From NCBI RefSeq assembly GCF_014634745.1, contig NZ_BMBP01000001.1, positions 1 through 64,000 on the forward strand: DNA of 64,000 bases. Direction: 5' to 3'. Positions 45,063-54,090 of this stretch are shown here, in pieces. A program made the translations under genes and the position numbers. Position 1 is the stretch's first letter. Each line of letters opens with the position of its first letter. The notes under the pieces were generated by a model. It worked only from the letters and a program-made list of their open reading frames with translations, had not been told where the DNA came from and made no database searches. Source of the stretch: Leuconostoc pseudomesenteroides KCTC 3652 (GTDB lineage: Bacteria; Bacillota; Bacilli; Lactobacillales; Lactobacillaceae).

Positions 45063-46927
45063 ACGATATCACTTAAATATTCCCAACGATCCATTTTGTT
45101 TTCAAGATCCTTGTTCAATTGATCTAATTCTTGTTGTAGATCACCAAGCTTGACATAATCCGTGCCAAATGTTGCCATTTCGTCGGGAATTTTGTTAATA
45201 CGATTTTCTAATTTTTCAATATCTGTTTCAATCGTTTCCCACTCTTTTTTTTCGTTATATGTGAGCTTTTTTTTGGTGCTTTGGGTGACTATTATTGGCT
45301 TTGGCTTGTTAACTTTAACTTGGTTTACCGTTTCGTGAGTTGCTAGGTAGGCACTAAATAGGCCATCAAATCTGTTGACCACACCATTGCCCTCAAACAT
45401 GTACAATTGATTAGCCGCTTTATCTAGAAAATAGCGATCATGAGAAACTGTGATAACAGCGCCATCAAAATTTGACAAGAAATCTTCTAGTACTGTTAAC
45501 GTTCCGATGTCTAAATCATTCGTCGGCTCATCAAGCAATAACACATTAGGCTGCTGTAATAATAGTTTAAGTAGGTATAATCGGCGCTTTTCTCCTCCAG
45601 ATAATTTACGAATTAAAGTGCCATGCATAAAGGGTGGGAACAGAAACTGTTCTAACAATTCAGAAACACTGATTTGATTGCCATCTTTATCTTTAACCGA
45701 ACCAGCAACATCTGTCAAATAGGCAATCACACGTTTGTCATCTGGAATTTCTTCAGTCATTTGTGTGTAATAAGCCATTTTCACCGTATCCCCAAGCTCA
45801 ATCACGCCACTCGTCAATGGTACAAGACCAGCTATCGCATTTAAAAATGTTGATTTACCAGCGCCGTTAGCCCCTGTAATTCCGATGCGATCACCAGCAG
45901 ACACACGCAAATTAAAATCATTCAAAATCGTTTTATCGCCAAACTGAATACCAGCGTGTTCTATAACAATCACTTTTTTACCAAGGCGCTGTTGCCCTAG
46001 ATTGACGGTTACATCTTCGTCAGTTTGTAATGTTCCCATTTGTGACGCCAATTCGGCAAACGCGTTCTCACGTCCTTTTTGCTTCGTTGTTCTTGCCCGA
46101 GCTGACTTTCTCATCCATGCTAATTCTTGTTTATATAATTGCTGTTGCTTGTGTTCTGCCAGTTGATTTTGGGCAACTCGCTCAGCTTTTTTTTCCATGT
46201 AATCTTGATAGTTGCCTTGATATTCAAACAAATCGCCAAATGATAGCTCAAATATTCTTGTGGCAACTGCGTCTAGAAAATACCGGTCATGCGTAACAGT
46301 TAAAACTGCCCCTTTGTATGAACTTAAGTACTTCTCTAACCAAGCAATTGAATCAAAGTCTAAGTGATTGGTTGGTTCATCTAAAATCAACAAATCAGGT
46401 TCTTCAATGAGCACTTGCGCCAATCCAACACGTTTGCGCTGTCCACCTGATAAATTACTAACCTTATGGTGTAAATCTGGCATGTGCAACTGGGTCAGAA
46501 TCGTTTTAATTTGAGATTCAGTTGTCCATGCATCGTCGCGATCCATAGCATCTTGTGCTTTTTCAAAATTTTGCGCAATTACTTCGTCAGTCGGTTGATT
46601 GCTAAATTTTCGCAAAGCAGTTTCATAATCGCGAATAGTCTGAAAAACAGGCTGTTCGCCCGATAAAATAGCATCCATTACTAAAGCATTATCGTCTAAA
46701 ATTGGACTTTGAGTTAAATAACCAATGCGATAATCATTTTGGGTTGTAATAGTACCAGAATCTGCCGGCATCACGCCAGATATCGCGTTCAATAATGATG
46801 TTTTACCACTGCCATTAACGCCAATCAATCCAACTCTATCACCCGCCGTTATTAGAAAAGAGAGATCTTTGAATAAGACTTTTTCGCCATACGTACTGTT
46901 TAAATTTTCTACTCTAAATTGTTTCAT
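45050..46927 (-). CDS. ABC-F ATPase (Uup-like)
   Basis: A 625-residue protein with two ABC ATPase domains and no membrane part, hence an ABC-F translation factor or genome-stability ATPase. Domain 1 has GVNGSGKTS and LSGGQRKR, and domain 2 GANGAGKST and LSGGEKRR, joined by a charged linker. A C-terminal coiled coil (KKEWETIETDIEKLENRINK...) points to the Uup/YdiF branch rather than an antibiotic-resistance type. It is downstream of no obvious partner and reads away from the glucosyltransferase genes. Confidence 0.88.
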   Translation of the reverse strand: MKQFRVENLNSTYGEKVLFKDLSFLITAGDRVGLIGVNGSGKTSLLNAISGVMPADSGTITTQNDYRIGYLTQSPILDDNALVMDAILSGEQPVFQTIRDYETALRKFSNQPTDEVIAQNFEKAQDAMDRDDAWTTESQIKTILTQLHMPDLHHKVSNLSGGQRKRVGLAQVLIEEPDLLILDEPTNHLDFDSIAWLEKYLSSYKGAVLTVTHDRYFLDAVATRIFELSFGDLFEYQGNYQDYMEKKAERVAQNQLAEHKQQQLYKQELAWMRKSARARTTKQKGRENAFAELASQMGTLQTDEDVTVNLGQQRLGKKVIVIEHAGIQFGDKTILNDFNLRVSAGDRIGITGANGAGKSTFLNAIAGLVPLTSGVIELGDTVKMAYYTQMTEEIPDDKRVIAYLTDVAGSVKDKDGNQISVSELLEQFLFPPFMHGTLIRKLSGGEKRRLYLLKLLLQQPNVLLLDEPTNDLDIGTLTVLEDFLSNFDGAVITVSHDRYFLDKAANQLYMFEGNGVVNRFDGLFSAYLATHETVNQVKVNKPKPIIVTQSTKKKLTYNEKKEWETIETDIEKLENRINKIPDEMATFGTDYVKLGDLQQELDQLNKDLENKMDRWEYLSDIVESS

Positions 46928-47028
46928 GGTACTATTTTACCTTTTTTACCCAAAATAAACCGATCAAATAGTGACAAGCGCGTTAAAAGATTATTCGCAC
47001 TGGAAAGATCAGAGTAATTAGGTGTTCA

Positions 47029-48552
47029 TTAGTTTTTAAACACTTGTTGCCAAACATTGTAAATTTTTTCGGCTGAAAAGAACTTGGCTTTTTGATATGA
47101 AGCAGTGCTCATACTTGCCCATTTTGATGGATCATTCAAAATGCTTGCTACTCGCTGAGCCATAATATTTGCCGACGCAGTTGGTAACACATAACCATTA
47201 CGATTATTCTCGACAATCTCATGAGTGGTCGTTGTATAATTTATCCGATATGAAACAATTGGCAAACCAAAAGCCAGCGCTTCAACCAAGTTCATCCCGA
47301 ATCCCTCACCATGAGACGTTTCAATAATGACCTGCGCTCGCGACAGAGCTTCTTTTACGGCTTCGTAATTACCATACGGTGTAAAAATCACTGATGATTC
47401 AACTCCCAAATCACGCGCTAATTGTTGTAATTTTTGCACGATTTCTGTATTAGCGGGGTAACCCATGAATTCTAAGGTCGCATCGTTGACATAACGTCTC
47501 GTCACTGCCAAAACTTGTACCGCCGCTTCAGGATTTTTTTCTGGACTTAAGCGTCCTAAAAACAAAATACGATGATTCACGCGATCTCTAACACTCGTCT
47601 GAGATTGTGTCAGCATTGACTGCAATATGAAAGTATCTGGTGCAGTTTTCACATTAAGATTGGGATAACGTGCTTTAATATCATGACGTTGCGCGTCAGT
47701 TGGGACTAAAATTGCATCAAACAACTGATTTTTTTGGGACAAAGCTATTTCATAAACTGGATAAGGATCTCCGAGACGTGGCTGAACCACGTCCGGTGTA
47801 TGTATATCATGAAAATAAGCAAACTTTTGTTTAGCACCACTCACTTTACCAACAGCTTCATCAAGCGTACGTCGATCAGAAATCAGTGTCGCCTCTTGAT
47901 ATCGTTTCACAATTTCATTGAGAAAGAATGTCAATAATTCGTTTTCTGAATTGAATCGGTAATGATGCCCTCGATAATTTAATAGTTGCCACATTGTTGG
48001 TTGAACGATGCCATTTATAGCCATGTGTGTTATCTCGAGGACCACATCACCCTTTAAGTTCAAAAAACGTTGTGTGGCTAAACTACCATCCGGATGGAAA
48101 GTATCCACACTAGACTTAAATCCACGCCAATCCCAATTTTCGCGAATGGTAGGATTGCCAGCACGATCTTCAAAAATGACTTCATTAACTAATCCCACTG
48201 TCTCAGGCATTACAGTAATGGTGGCAATTCGACGTCCATTATGATTTAAAAAGCTTTGATTTGGTCCATCAGCAACAATGTGATATGTATCCAAAGGTAA
48301 CATTTTTAGCAAACGCAAGTTTTGCTCTACTCTTTTAATATCAGTCGTACCTTGAAAAAAATCATACATATTTAACACCACATCTGGTGTCAAGCCAACC
48401 GCTTTAAGATCGCGATCAAGTAGGCGATTATAGTTACGAGTCACATATTTGGCAGCATCATTAAATGCATTGAATAGCTTCGTTCGTTTAATTTGGGCGT
48501 GCTCAGTGCCAGAGTTAAATGAAAAAATATTTTCACTAATAAAAAAATTCAT
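47029..48552 (-). CDS. TagE-like poly(glycerol-phosphate) alpha-glucosyltransferase, copy 2
   Basis: A 507-residue cytoplasmic GT4-family retaining glycosyltransferase. The DUF1975-type N-terminal half (SGTEHAQIKRTKLFNAF, VVLNMYDFFQ) is characteristic of enzymes that put glucose on wall teichoic acid. The C-terminal half has the GT-B donor site, FLGRLSPEKNPEAAVQVLAV and the E-x7-E motif EGFGMNLVE. It follows the first copy by eight bases and both differ enough to be distinct paralogues. Acceptor specificity (teichoic acid or another polymer) is inferred from the family only. Confidence 0.82.
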   Translation of the reverse strand: MNFFISENIFSFNSGTEHAQIKRTKLFNAFNDAAKYVTRNYNRLLDRDLKAVGLTPDVVLNMYDFFQGTTDIKRVEQNLRLLKMLPLDTYHIVADGPNQSFLNHNGRRIATITVMPETVGLVNEVIFEDRAGNPTIRENWDWRGFKSSVDTFHPDGSLATQRFLNLKGDVVLEITHMAINGIVQPTMWQLLNYRGHHYRFNSENELLTFFLNEIVKRYQEATLISDRRTLDEAVGKVSGAKQKFAYFHDIHTPDVVQPRLGDPYPVYEIALSQKNQLFDAILVPTDAQRHDIKARYPNLNVKTAPDTFILQSMLTQSQTSVRDRVNHRILFLGRLSPEKNPEAAVQVLAVTRRYVNDATLEFMGYPANTEIVQKLQQLARDLGVESSVIFTPYGNYEAVKEALSRAQVIIETSHGEGFGMNLVEALAFGLPIVSYRINYTTTTHEIVENNRNGYVLPTASANIMAQRVASILNDPSKWASMSTASYQKAKFFSAEKIYNVWQQVFKN

Positions 48553-48560
48553 GTTGTCAC

Positions 48561-50159
48561 TTACCTCCCTAAATTAGTCGCCGCTATTTTGTGCTGCCAT
48601 TTTTGATTAGCATCCTCAATTAATTTTTGCCAAGCAGCCATAACATTGGTTTCACTATATCGTTCAGCCGATTGATAAGCACCGTCAGAATAGCGTTGCG
48701 CCAACCTGGGGTCCCGTAGCACAGTTAACATAGCATTGGCCATAGCTTGATAATCACCATAAGGCACAATTTTGCCATTAATATTATCTTGGACAATTTC
48801 ATTTGGTCCGTAATTGACATCATAACTCAATGCAATCAAGCCATGAGCAATACCCTCCATGATTGCCAAATTAAAGCCTTCCATTCTTGAAGTCAAACCG
48901 TATATCATAGCCCGATTTTCAACTGCATCAATGTCAGTAGTATACCCTTTCATTGTGACAGAATCACCGAGATGGTATTTGTCAATCACTGCTTCAACAG
49001 CACGCTTTGCTCGGAAATTATCTGTCGGATCGGCATAACCATACAAGTCCAAACTGACCTCGGGGATTTCTTCTTTTACAATTCCGACAGCTCTTACTAA
49101 GTCATCCAAATGCTTTTCCCAAGCGATTCTTGCAAATGCGACAACCTTACCAAATTGCCGCTCTCCAACACGTACTCTTTTGGCATGTAGTAGCGTATCT
49201 TTAACAATACCGACAGGAATTGTGAATAATGGGACACTAGGTTGAAAACGTAATTTAATATCACGCGTTTGTTGCGGCGTAGCTGAAACGACCGCATCGT
49301 ATTGATTCAAAGCATTCATGGCAAATTCATAATTGTTATTCAAAACAGATTGCATTGGTTCCTGTGCATCACCAGCATGTGAATTGTGTAAGTGCAAAAC
49401 TGTATAGGCCGGATTTTTAAGGTGTAACAGGCCATAATCAGCTAAATGACTGCGGTCTAAAATAAAGATATTAGGCTCTAAAGTATTAAAAAAAGTTTGA
49501 TTAATTGCGTCTAAAAAATAGATAGTTAAGTCTTCTATTGTATCAAAGTCATAACTAATTTCGTTAAAAGTCAAATGCCAATTGGTTCGAGTCAATTCCG
49601 ACTGATGATTAACTGTCTTAGTGGTTTTAAAAAAGCTTTCCAAAACTGGCTGTCCATGAACATCTAACCATGTTTCTGATTCAATTTTGTTATCCGGTGT
49701 ATACCATTGTTGTAGCGACTTAAAGCCTCGAATATCATAGTGATCAACACGGTACAAATTACCAAAACCATCAAAAAGCTCGACGGATTTCACTCGCTGT
49801 GTTTCTGCGTTATTATAGTTAACACGAGCCACCAGCTTTTTACTGTTATCAACTACTAAATATCGATTATTTTGTGGCTCATCATTAAATTCTAAGTCAA
49901 CAACACCAAAATCAAGATCTTTAATGGTCAACTGTTGCGTTGCAACAATCGTCGCTTTTTGAAAATAATCAAACATATTGATTAAGTCATCATCATCAAT
50001 GCCGGCTGCTTTGGTTTGCCGGTGACATTCAGGGTCCCAATCTCGTAAAATTAGTTTTTGAGCGATATGATTTTTTTTGAATAACATAAATCGCTGAATT
50101 TCAGCATGCTCAATGCCTGATTTTTGTTCTGGCATGGTCGCATTAATGTGAAAAATCAT
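48561..50159 (-). CDS. TagE-like poly(glycerol-phosphate) alpha-glucosyltransferase, copy 1
   Basis: A 532-residue GT4-family enzyme and first gene of a two-gene operon. The N-terminal region (KSGIEHAEIQRFMLFKKN, DDLINMFDYFQKA) matches the DUF1975 module. The donor domain has VVAFARIAWEKHLDDLVRAV and the E-x7-E motif EGFNLAIME. Two enzymes of this kind may act in sequence or form a complex, like other paired GT4 proteins. The start at 50159 has AAAGGAGAG. Confidence 0.82.
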   Translation of the reverse strand: MIFHINATMPEQKSGIEHAEIQRFMLFKKNHIAQKLILRDWDPECHRQTKAAGIDDDDLINMFDYFQKATIVATQQLTIKDLDFGVVDLEFNDEPQNNRYLVVDNSKKLVARVNYNNAETQRVKSVELFDGFGNLYRVDHYDIRGFKSLQQWYTPDNKIESETWLDVHGQPVLESFFKTTKTVNHQSELTRTNWHLTFNEISYDFDTIEDLTIYFLDAINQTFFNTLEPNIFILDRSHLADYGLLHLKNPAYTVLHLHNSHAGDAQEPMQSVLNNNYEFAMNALNQYDAVVSATPQQTRDIKLRFQPSVPLFTIPVGIVKDTLLHAKRVRVGERQFGKVVAFARIAWEKHLDDLVRAVGIVKEEIPEVSLDLYGYADPTDNFRAKRAVEAVIDKYHLGDSVTMKGYTTDIDAVENRAMIYGLTSRMEGFNLAIMEGIAHGLIALSYDVNYGPNEIVQDNINGKIVPYGDYQAMANAMLTVLRDPRLAQRYSDGAYQSAERYSETNVMAAWQKLIEDANQKWQHKIAATNLGR

Positions 50160-50357
50160 GATTCACTCTCCTTTTCTGGGCACCTATTTTAAACATAAAT
50201 GTCAATTCATTGTGCCTTTCAACGAACTAAAAAGTCACAGATCGTTCAAATTGTATCTTTATTTGATATCAAACATCTATTCTTAAGTTTAGCAAAATCA
50301 GCCTTAAATTGCGAATAACTGCCATCAATCATTACAAAAATATCATTATATTGAGGG

Positions 50358-50386
50358 TTTATATTTTTGATATTTTCAGCTATAAT
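50358..50386 (+). promoter_or_regulatory. Promoter of pyrD
   Basis: TTTATA (50358-50363), 17 bp, TATAAT (50381-50386), about 40 bp before the pyrD start. No pyr attenuator (PyrR-type hairpins) is seen. Confidence 0.55.
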
Positions 50387-50425
50387 TAAATAAATATTTC
50401 ACAAGGAATGAAGGAATTTTCTACT

Positions 50426-51364
50426 ATGAACTTAACTGCTACAATTGCTGGTTTTAACTTTGAACACGTTATGCTAAACGCCGCTGGTGTGATGTGTCAA
50501 ACCGCCGAAGAATTAGACAGCGTGCTGGCATCAGCTCATACAGGTGCTGTGGTGACCAAATCAGCTACCACTAACTTACGTCCCGGAAATCCCGCACCGC
50601 GCTATTATGAATTGCCCAACACACTAGGCACTATCAATTCAATGGGACTTCCTAACGAAGGCTTTGACTACTATATGGACTATGTCACAAAAAAGCAGAG
50701 CCAAAAGCCTATTTTCTTTTCAATTGCTGGATTATCAAAGCAAGAAAATCTTGATATGTTGCATCAATTACAAGATTCAGAATTTAGTGGTTTAGTTGAA
50801 CTCAATCTTTCTTGCCCAAATGTTCCCGGAAAACCACAAACTGCCTATGACTTTGAAGCTACTCAAGCGATTCTGACTGAGGCGTTCGCATTTTTCAAAA
50901 AACCTTTAGGTGTTAAGTTACCTCCCTATTTTGATATCGTGCATTTCGATGACATCGCCAACATTTTAAATCAATTCCCATTGGCATTTGTCAATACGAT
51001 CAATTCAATTGGTAATGGTTTGGTAATCGATGATGATACCGACACTGTTGTCATCAAGCCAAAAGGCGGATTTGGTGGTATAGGCGGAACACTGGTCAAA
51101 GCGACTGCGCTTGCAAATGTTCGCGCCCTTCGATTGCGTTTAAATCCCGAAATCAAAATTATTGGGACAGGTGGCGTTACTTCCGGACGTGATGTTTATG
51201 ATCATATCTTATGTGGTGCTGATTTAGTAGAAGTTGGCTCACAGCTAGCCATTGAGGGTGTTGCCGTCTTTGAGCGACTCGAACGTGAATTGGCCGACAT
51301 CATAACAAAAAAAGGTTATTCATCCCTCGCGGAATTCCGCGGTCAACTAAAAGTGATTGCATAA
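50426..51364 (+). CDS. pyrD: Dihydroorotate dehydrogenase, class 1A
   Basis: Oxidises dihydroorotate to orotate in pyrimidine synthesis. The 312-residue flavoprotein is the fumarate-linked cytosolic class. It has [51 protein letters not shown] (active Cys) and the FMN site [19 protein letters not shown] 50426 is chosen for its AAGGAA site at good distance. An in-frame ATG at 50408 has an SD that is too close. It is a single-gene transcript, away from other pyr genes. Confidence 0.93.
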   Translation: MNLTATIAGFNFEHVMLNAAGVMCQTAEELDSVLASAHTGAVVTKSATTNLRPGNPAPRYYELPNTLGTINSMGLPNEGFDYYMDYVTKKQSQKPIFFSIAGLSKQENLDMLHQLQDSEFSGLVELNLSCPNVPGKPQTAYDFEATQAILTEAFAFFKKPLGVKLPPYFDIVHFDDIANILNQFPLAFVNTINSIGNGLVIDDDTDTVVIKPKGGFGGIGGTLVKATALANVRALRLRLNPEIKIIGTGGVTSGRDVYDHILCGADLVEVGSQLAIEGVAVFERLERELADIITKKGYSSLAEFRGQLKVIA

Positions 51365-51397
51365 AAAAAGTTGCCATTCATTTGGCAACTTTTTTTA
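51365..51397. terminator. Bidirectional terminator between pyrD and ackA
   Basis: AAAAAGTTGCCA-ttcatt-TGGCAACTTTTTTT begins at the base after the pyrD stop, and its far arm includes the ackA stop codon (51395-51397). Confidence 0.9.
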
Positions 51398-52651
51398 TGA
51401 GTTATTTTTTAAATGTTCAACATCACGTGCAATCATTAATTCTTCATTTGTTGGAATTAACAAGCCAGTAACCGTTGACTCGGGCTTTGTTATGACTGTT
51501 TCCTTACCACGAACATTGTTTGCCGTCTCATCCAAGACAACACCAGCAAATTGCAAGGCATTCAAAACTTTCGCACGAGTGACTGGATCATTTTCACCAA
51601 TACCCGCAGTAAATATGATAGCGTCAACCCGTCCTAATTCAGCAAAATATTGACCGGCATATCGAATCACGCGATCATAAAACATATCCAATGCCAATTT
51701 AGCGTGAATGTTTGTTTCTTGAACGTCTTCCAAATCACGCATATCGCTAGAAATTGTTGAGACACCAAGTAATCCAGATTTTGTGTTGAGAACTTTCAAC
51801 ATTTCCTCGTTAGAAAGACCTTCACGTTCTTGAATGTAATAAATCAAAGATGGATCAACATCTCCTGAACGAGTTGCCATTGTTAACCCAGCTAAGGGCG
51901 TGAAGCCCATCGACGTATCATATGATTTACCATTTTTGATAGCTGTTACAGACGCACCGGCACCAAGATGAAGTGAGATGGCGTTGAATTCTTTCAATGG
52001 TATACCTAATTTTTCAGCCGCACGTTCCATAACGTACCGATGTGAAGTCCCATGAGCACCATATTTTCTGGCACCATAACGCGCATAGTATTCATAAGGT
52101 AAGCTGTACAAATAATTCTTTTCAGGCATAGTCTGATGGAAAGAGGTATCAAACACGGCCACAGAGATGGCGTGAGGTAATAACTTTTGGAACGCTCTAA
52201 TACCCATTGCATTGGCTGGATTGTGCAATGGCGCATAAGCTGCCAAACGATCAATTTTAGCCAACACTTCATCTGTCACCACTACCGACTGATTAAACCA
52301 CTCACCACCAGCAACTACCCGATGACCAACCCCAGTGATTTCCTGAAAATCTTTAATAATACCCAGATCCGACAGCCTTTGTAACATGATATCAATGGCT
52401 TCATGATGATCTTTAATAGCCAAAACATGCTCGTATTTTTGACCACCATTTTTAGTGAGCGAAATCTGTCCTTCTTCGGCGCCAATCAAACGAACAGGTT
52501 CAATATCTGCACCATATTTAATAGTAATAACGGCATCAGGCATTCCAATCCGTTCAACCATACCTTGTGTAATTACTTTTTCTTCGGGCATTTCTAATAA
52601 TTGAAATTTCAGTGAAGAACTACCGGCGTTTACTGCCATTGTTTTTGACAT
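51395..52651 (-). CDS. ackA: Acetate kinase
   Basis: Makes ATP and acetate from acetyl phosphate, a key energy step in phosphoketolase fermentation. The 418-residue protein has AVNAGSSSLKF, HRVVAGGEWFNQS, FDTSFHQTMPEKNYLYSLP, SLHLGAGAS and FTAGIGEND. It is slightly longer than usual at the C terminus. Upstream lie a CcpA cre-like site and a small palindrome, so carbon control is likely. Confidence 0.96.
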   Translation of the reverse strand: MSKTMAVNAGSSSLKFQLLEMPEEKVITQGMVERIGMPDAVITIKYGADIEPVRLIGAEEGQISLTKNGGQKYEHVLAIKDHHEAIDIMLQRLSDLGIIKDFQEITGVGHRVVAGGEWFNQSVVVTDEVLAKIDRLAAYAPLHNPANAMGIRAFQKLLPHAISVAVFDTSFHQTMPEKNYLYSLPYEYYARYGARKYGAHGTSHRYVMERAAEKLGIPLKEFNAISLHLGAGASVTAIKNGKSYDTSMGFTPLAGLTMATRSGDVDPSLIYYIQEREGLSNEEMLKVLNTKSGLLGVSTISSDMRDLEDVQETNIHAKLALDMFYDRVIRYAGQYFAELGRVDAIIFTAGIGENDPVTRAKVLNALQFAGVVLDETANNVRGKETVITKPESTVTGLLIPTNEELMIARDVEHLKNNS

Positions 52652-52688
52652 CTGCGTCTACTCTTTTAATCCTTTGTTTATACTATTG

Positions 52689-52703
52689 TTCCTAATTTAG
52701 GAA
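52689..52703. promoter_or_regulatory. Short palindrome in the ackA leader
   Basis: TTCCTAA-t-TTAGGAA, a perfect 7-1-7 dyad, lies between a TACAAT -10 candidate (52716-52721, minus strand) and the ackA start. It could be an operator or a small RNA hairpin. Confidence 0.4.
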
Positions 52704-52737
52704 TTATGCTTATTTATTGTAACATATTTCAACAATA

Positions 52738-52753
52738 ATGAAAACGTTTACAC
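52738..52753. promoter_or_regulatory. CcpA cre site upstream of ackA
   Basis: ATGAAAACGTTTACAC matches the WTGNAARCGNWWWCAW consensus except for the last base. It is 87 bp upstream of ackA. ackA is a known CcpA target in Firmicutes. Whether this copy activates or represses depends on the true promoter, since it overlaps a possible -35 (TTTTCA). Confidence 0.75.
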
Positions 52754-52902
52754 AAAATTTTCTTAGCAAAAATTTTTTATGTGTCAAATTAGTTTGTAGT
52801 GGTGCTACTGCCTACATGAGATTTTAAAACTTCTTGGTACGTTTAAAAAAGAAATATGATACAATTATTAGCGCAAGCAAAGAAGCATATTTTAGGATAA
52901 TT

Positions 52903-53760
52903 ATGGTAAAAAAGTGGCTACTTAGTAATTTAATTGGTGTGATTATCACCACAGTTGTCCTATTAACGACGGTAGGATTAATTGTATCGCTCATCTCAAA
53001 AACTGAAACTTTCACACGACCCGATAATGTACAATTACGAACCGGCCCTGGTCGTCAGTATCGTTCGACTGCTTCGCTCAAGCGTGGTACAAAATTGATT
53101 ATCTTGGACAAACAAAACGGTTGGTGGCACGTCCGACGCTCTGATAATGAAAAAACTGGCTGGGTAGCGAGTTGGGTTGCAAATGCTGTTAACCTGAAAC
53201 ATGCTACTGCATTGAGTGAAGCCACCATTGTGTTAGATCCTGGTCACGGCGGCACAGATACCGGCGCCTTATCTAAGAATGGTAAGTATAAAGAAAAAAC
53301 TTATACATTAAGAACTGCTAGACTAGTTCGTTCCGCCCTAGCGCCAAGTGGTGCTCGCATTTTGATGACCCGAGATAGTGATAATATTGTGCCTTTACTC
53401 AAAATTCCTTTAGTTGGTGAAAAATATAAGGCAGATGCACAAATCTCGTTTCATTTTGATTCATCCACAGTAAGTGCTTCAGGTATTTCTCAATACTATT
53501 ATCATAAAAATGGTCAAAACCTAGCTCAAGCATTAAGTGACAGCCTTAACAATATGCCTCTGACTAACCGTGGTGTTGATACAGCACCATATATTGTTCT
53601 CAAAGACACGACACAGCCTGCCGTTTTGTTGGAAAATGGTTTTATCAATAATAACAAAGACCTCAAGTACATTCGCAAAACCAGTTACCAAAAGAAAATT
53701 GCAAAAAATGTTGTGGCTGGACTCACGACCTACTTCACCAAAAATACGGAGATGAAATAA
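52903..53760 (+). CDS. N-acetylmuramoyl-L-alanine amidase (SH3b plus Amidase_3)
   Basis: A cell-wall hydrolase that cuts between muramic acid and the stem peptide. The 285-residue protein has an N-terminal membrane anchor/signal (residues 3-25), an SH3b domain at about 36-93 (RTGPGRQYRSTASLKRGT, WWHVRR), then an Amidase_3 domain. Zinc ligands are in LDPGHGG, YKEKTYTL and SFHFDSS, and the catalytic Glu is in VLLENGFINN. ATG 52903 with upstream AGGA is preferred to an ATG at 52834, which adds a charged stretch before the anchor. The stop overlaps the next start by one base. Confidence 0.9.
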   Translation: MVKKWLLSNLIGVIITTVVLLTTVGLIVSLISKTETFTRPDNVQLRTGPGRQYRSTASLKRGTKLIILDKQNGWWHVRRSDNEKTGWVASWVANAVNLKHATALSEATIVLDPGHGGTDTGALSKNGKYKEKTYTLRTARLVRSALAPSGARILMTRDSDNIVPLLKIPLVGEKYKADAQISFHFDSSTVSASGISQYYYHKNGQNLAQALSDSLNNMPLTNRGVDTAPYIVLKDTTQPAVLLENGFINNNKDLKYIRKTSYQKKIAKNVVAGLTTYFTKNTEMK

Positions 53761-54059
53761 TGGCCCTATTCAAAAAAACACAAACAAAAATCGAACAAAA
53801 TGCAACCACTCAGGCAACGGAACATGTCGAAGAAAAGCTTGAAGGCATGATTGTACAGCCATTCGCCTATAAAAAACTATTGATTATTTATCGTATCGAA
53901 CAATACCCAAGCACTAGTAATCATATCGACAACAAAATTTTAACTTTCGATCAAAAAGAACCGCTATCCGAGCGCCGCTATAACGAAATCATTGAACGAT
54001 TGAAGAACGATGAAAGTGATCGTATTTCAATCGTCAACATTTTACCTCTAGTTGACTAA
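53760..54059 (+). CDS. Uncharacterised 99-residue protein, coupled to the amidase
   Basis: Not recognised. The protein is soluble and hydrophilic, with no signal or membrane segment. A Lys/Gln-rich, probably helical N terminus (about 1-30) is followed by a mixed region with YKKLLIIYRIEQYPS and a C-terminal RISIVNILPLVD, likely a small alpha/beta domain. It starts at the last base of the amidase stop codon, so the two are translationally coupled, and a terminator follows. A role tied to the amidase is inference from coupling only. Confidence 0.7.
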   Translation: MALFKKTQTKIEQNATTQATEHVEEKLEGMIVQPFAYKKLLIIYRIEQYPSTSNHIDNKILTFDQKEPLSERRYNEIIERLKNDESDRISIVNILPLVD

Positions 54060-54090
54060 AAAAATCGCATCAAAATGATGCGATTTTTTT
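54060..54090. terminator. Bidirectional terminator between the unknown gene and tex
   Basis: AAAAATCGCATCA-aaa-TGATGCGATTTTTTT starts right after the stop at 54059 and abuts the tex stop codon. Confidence 0.92.
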
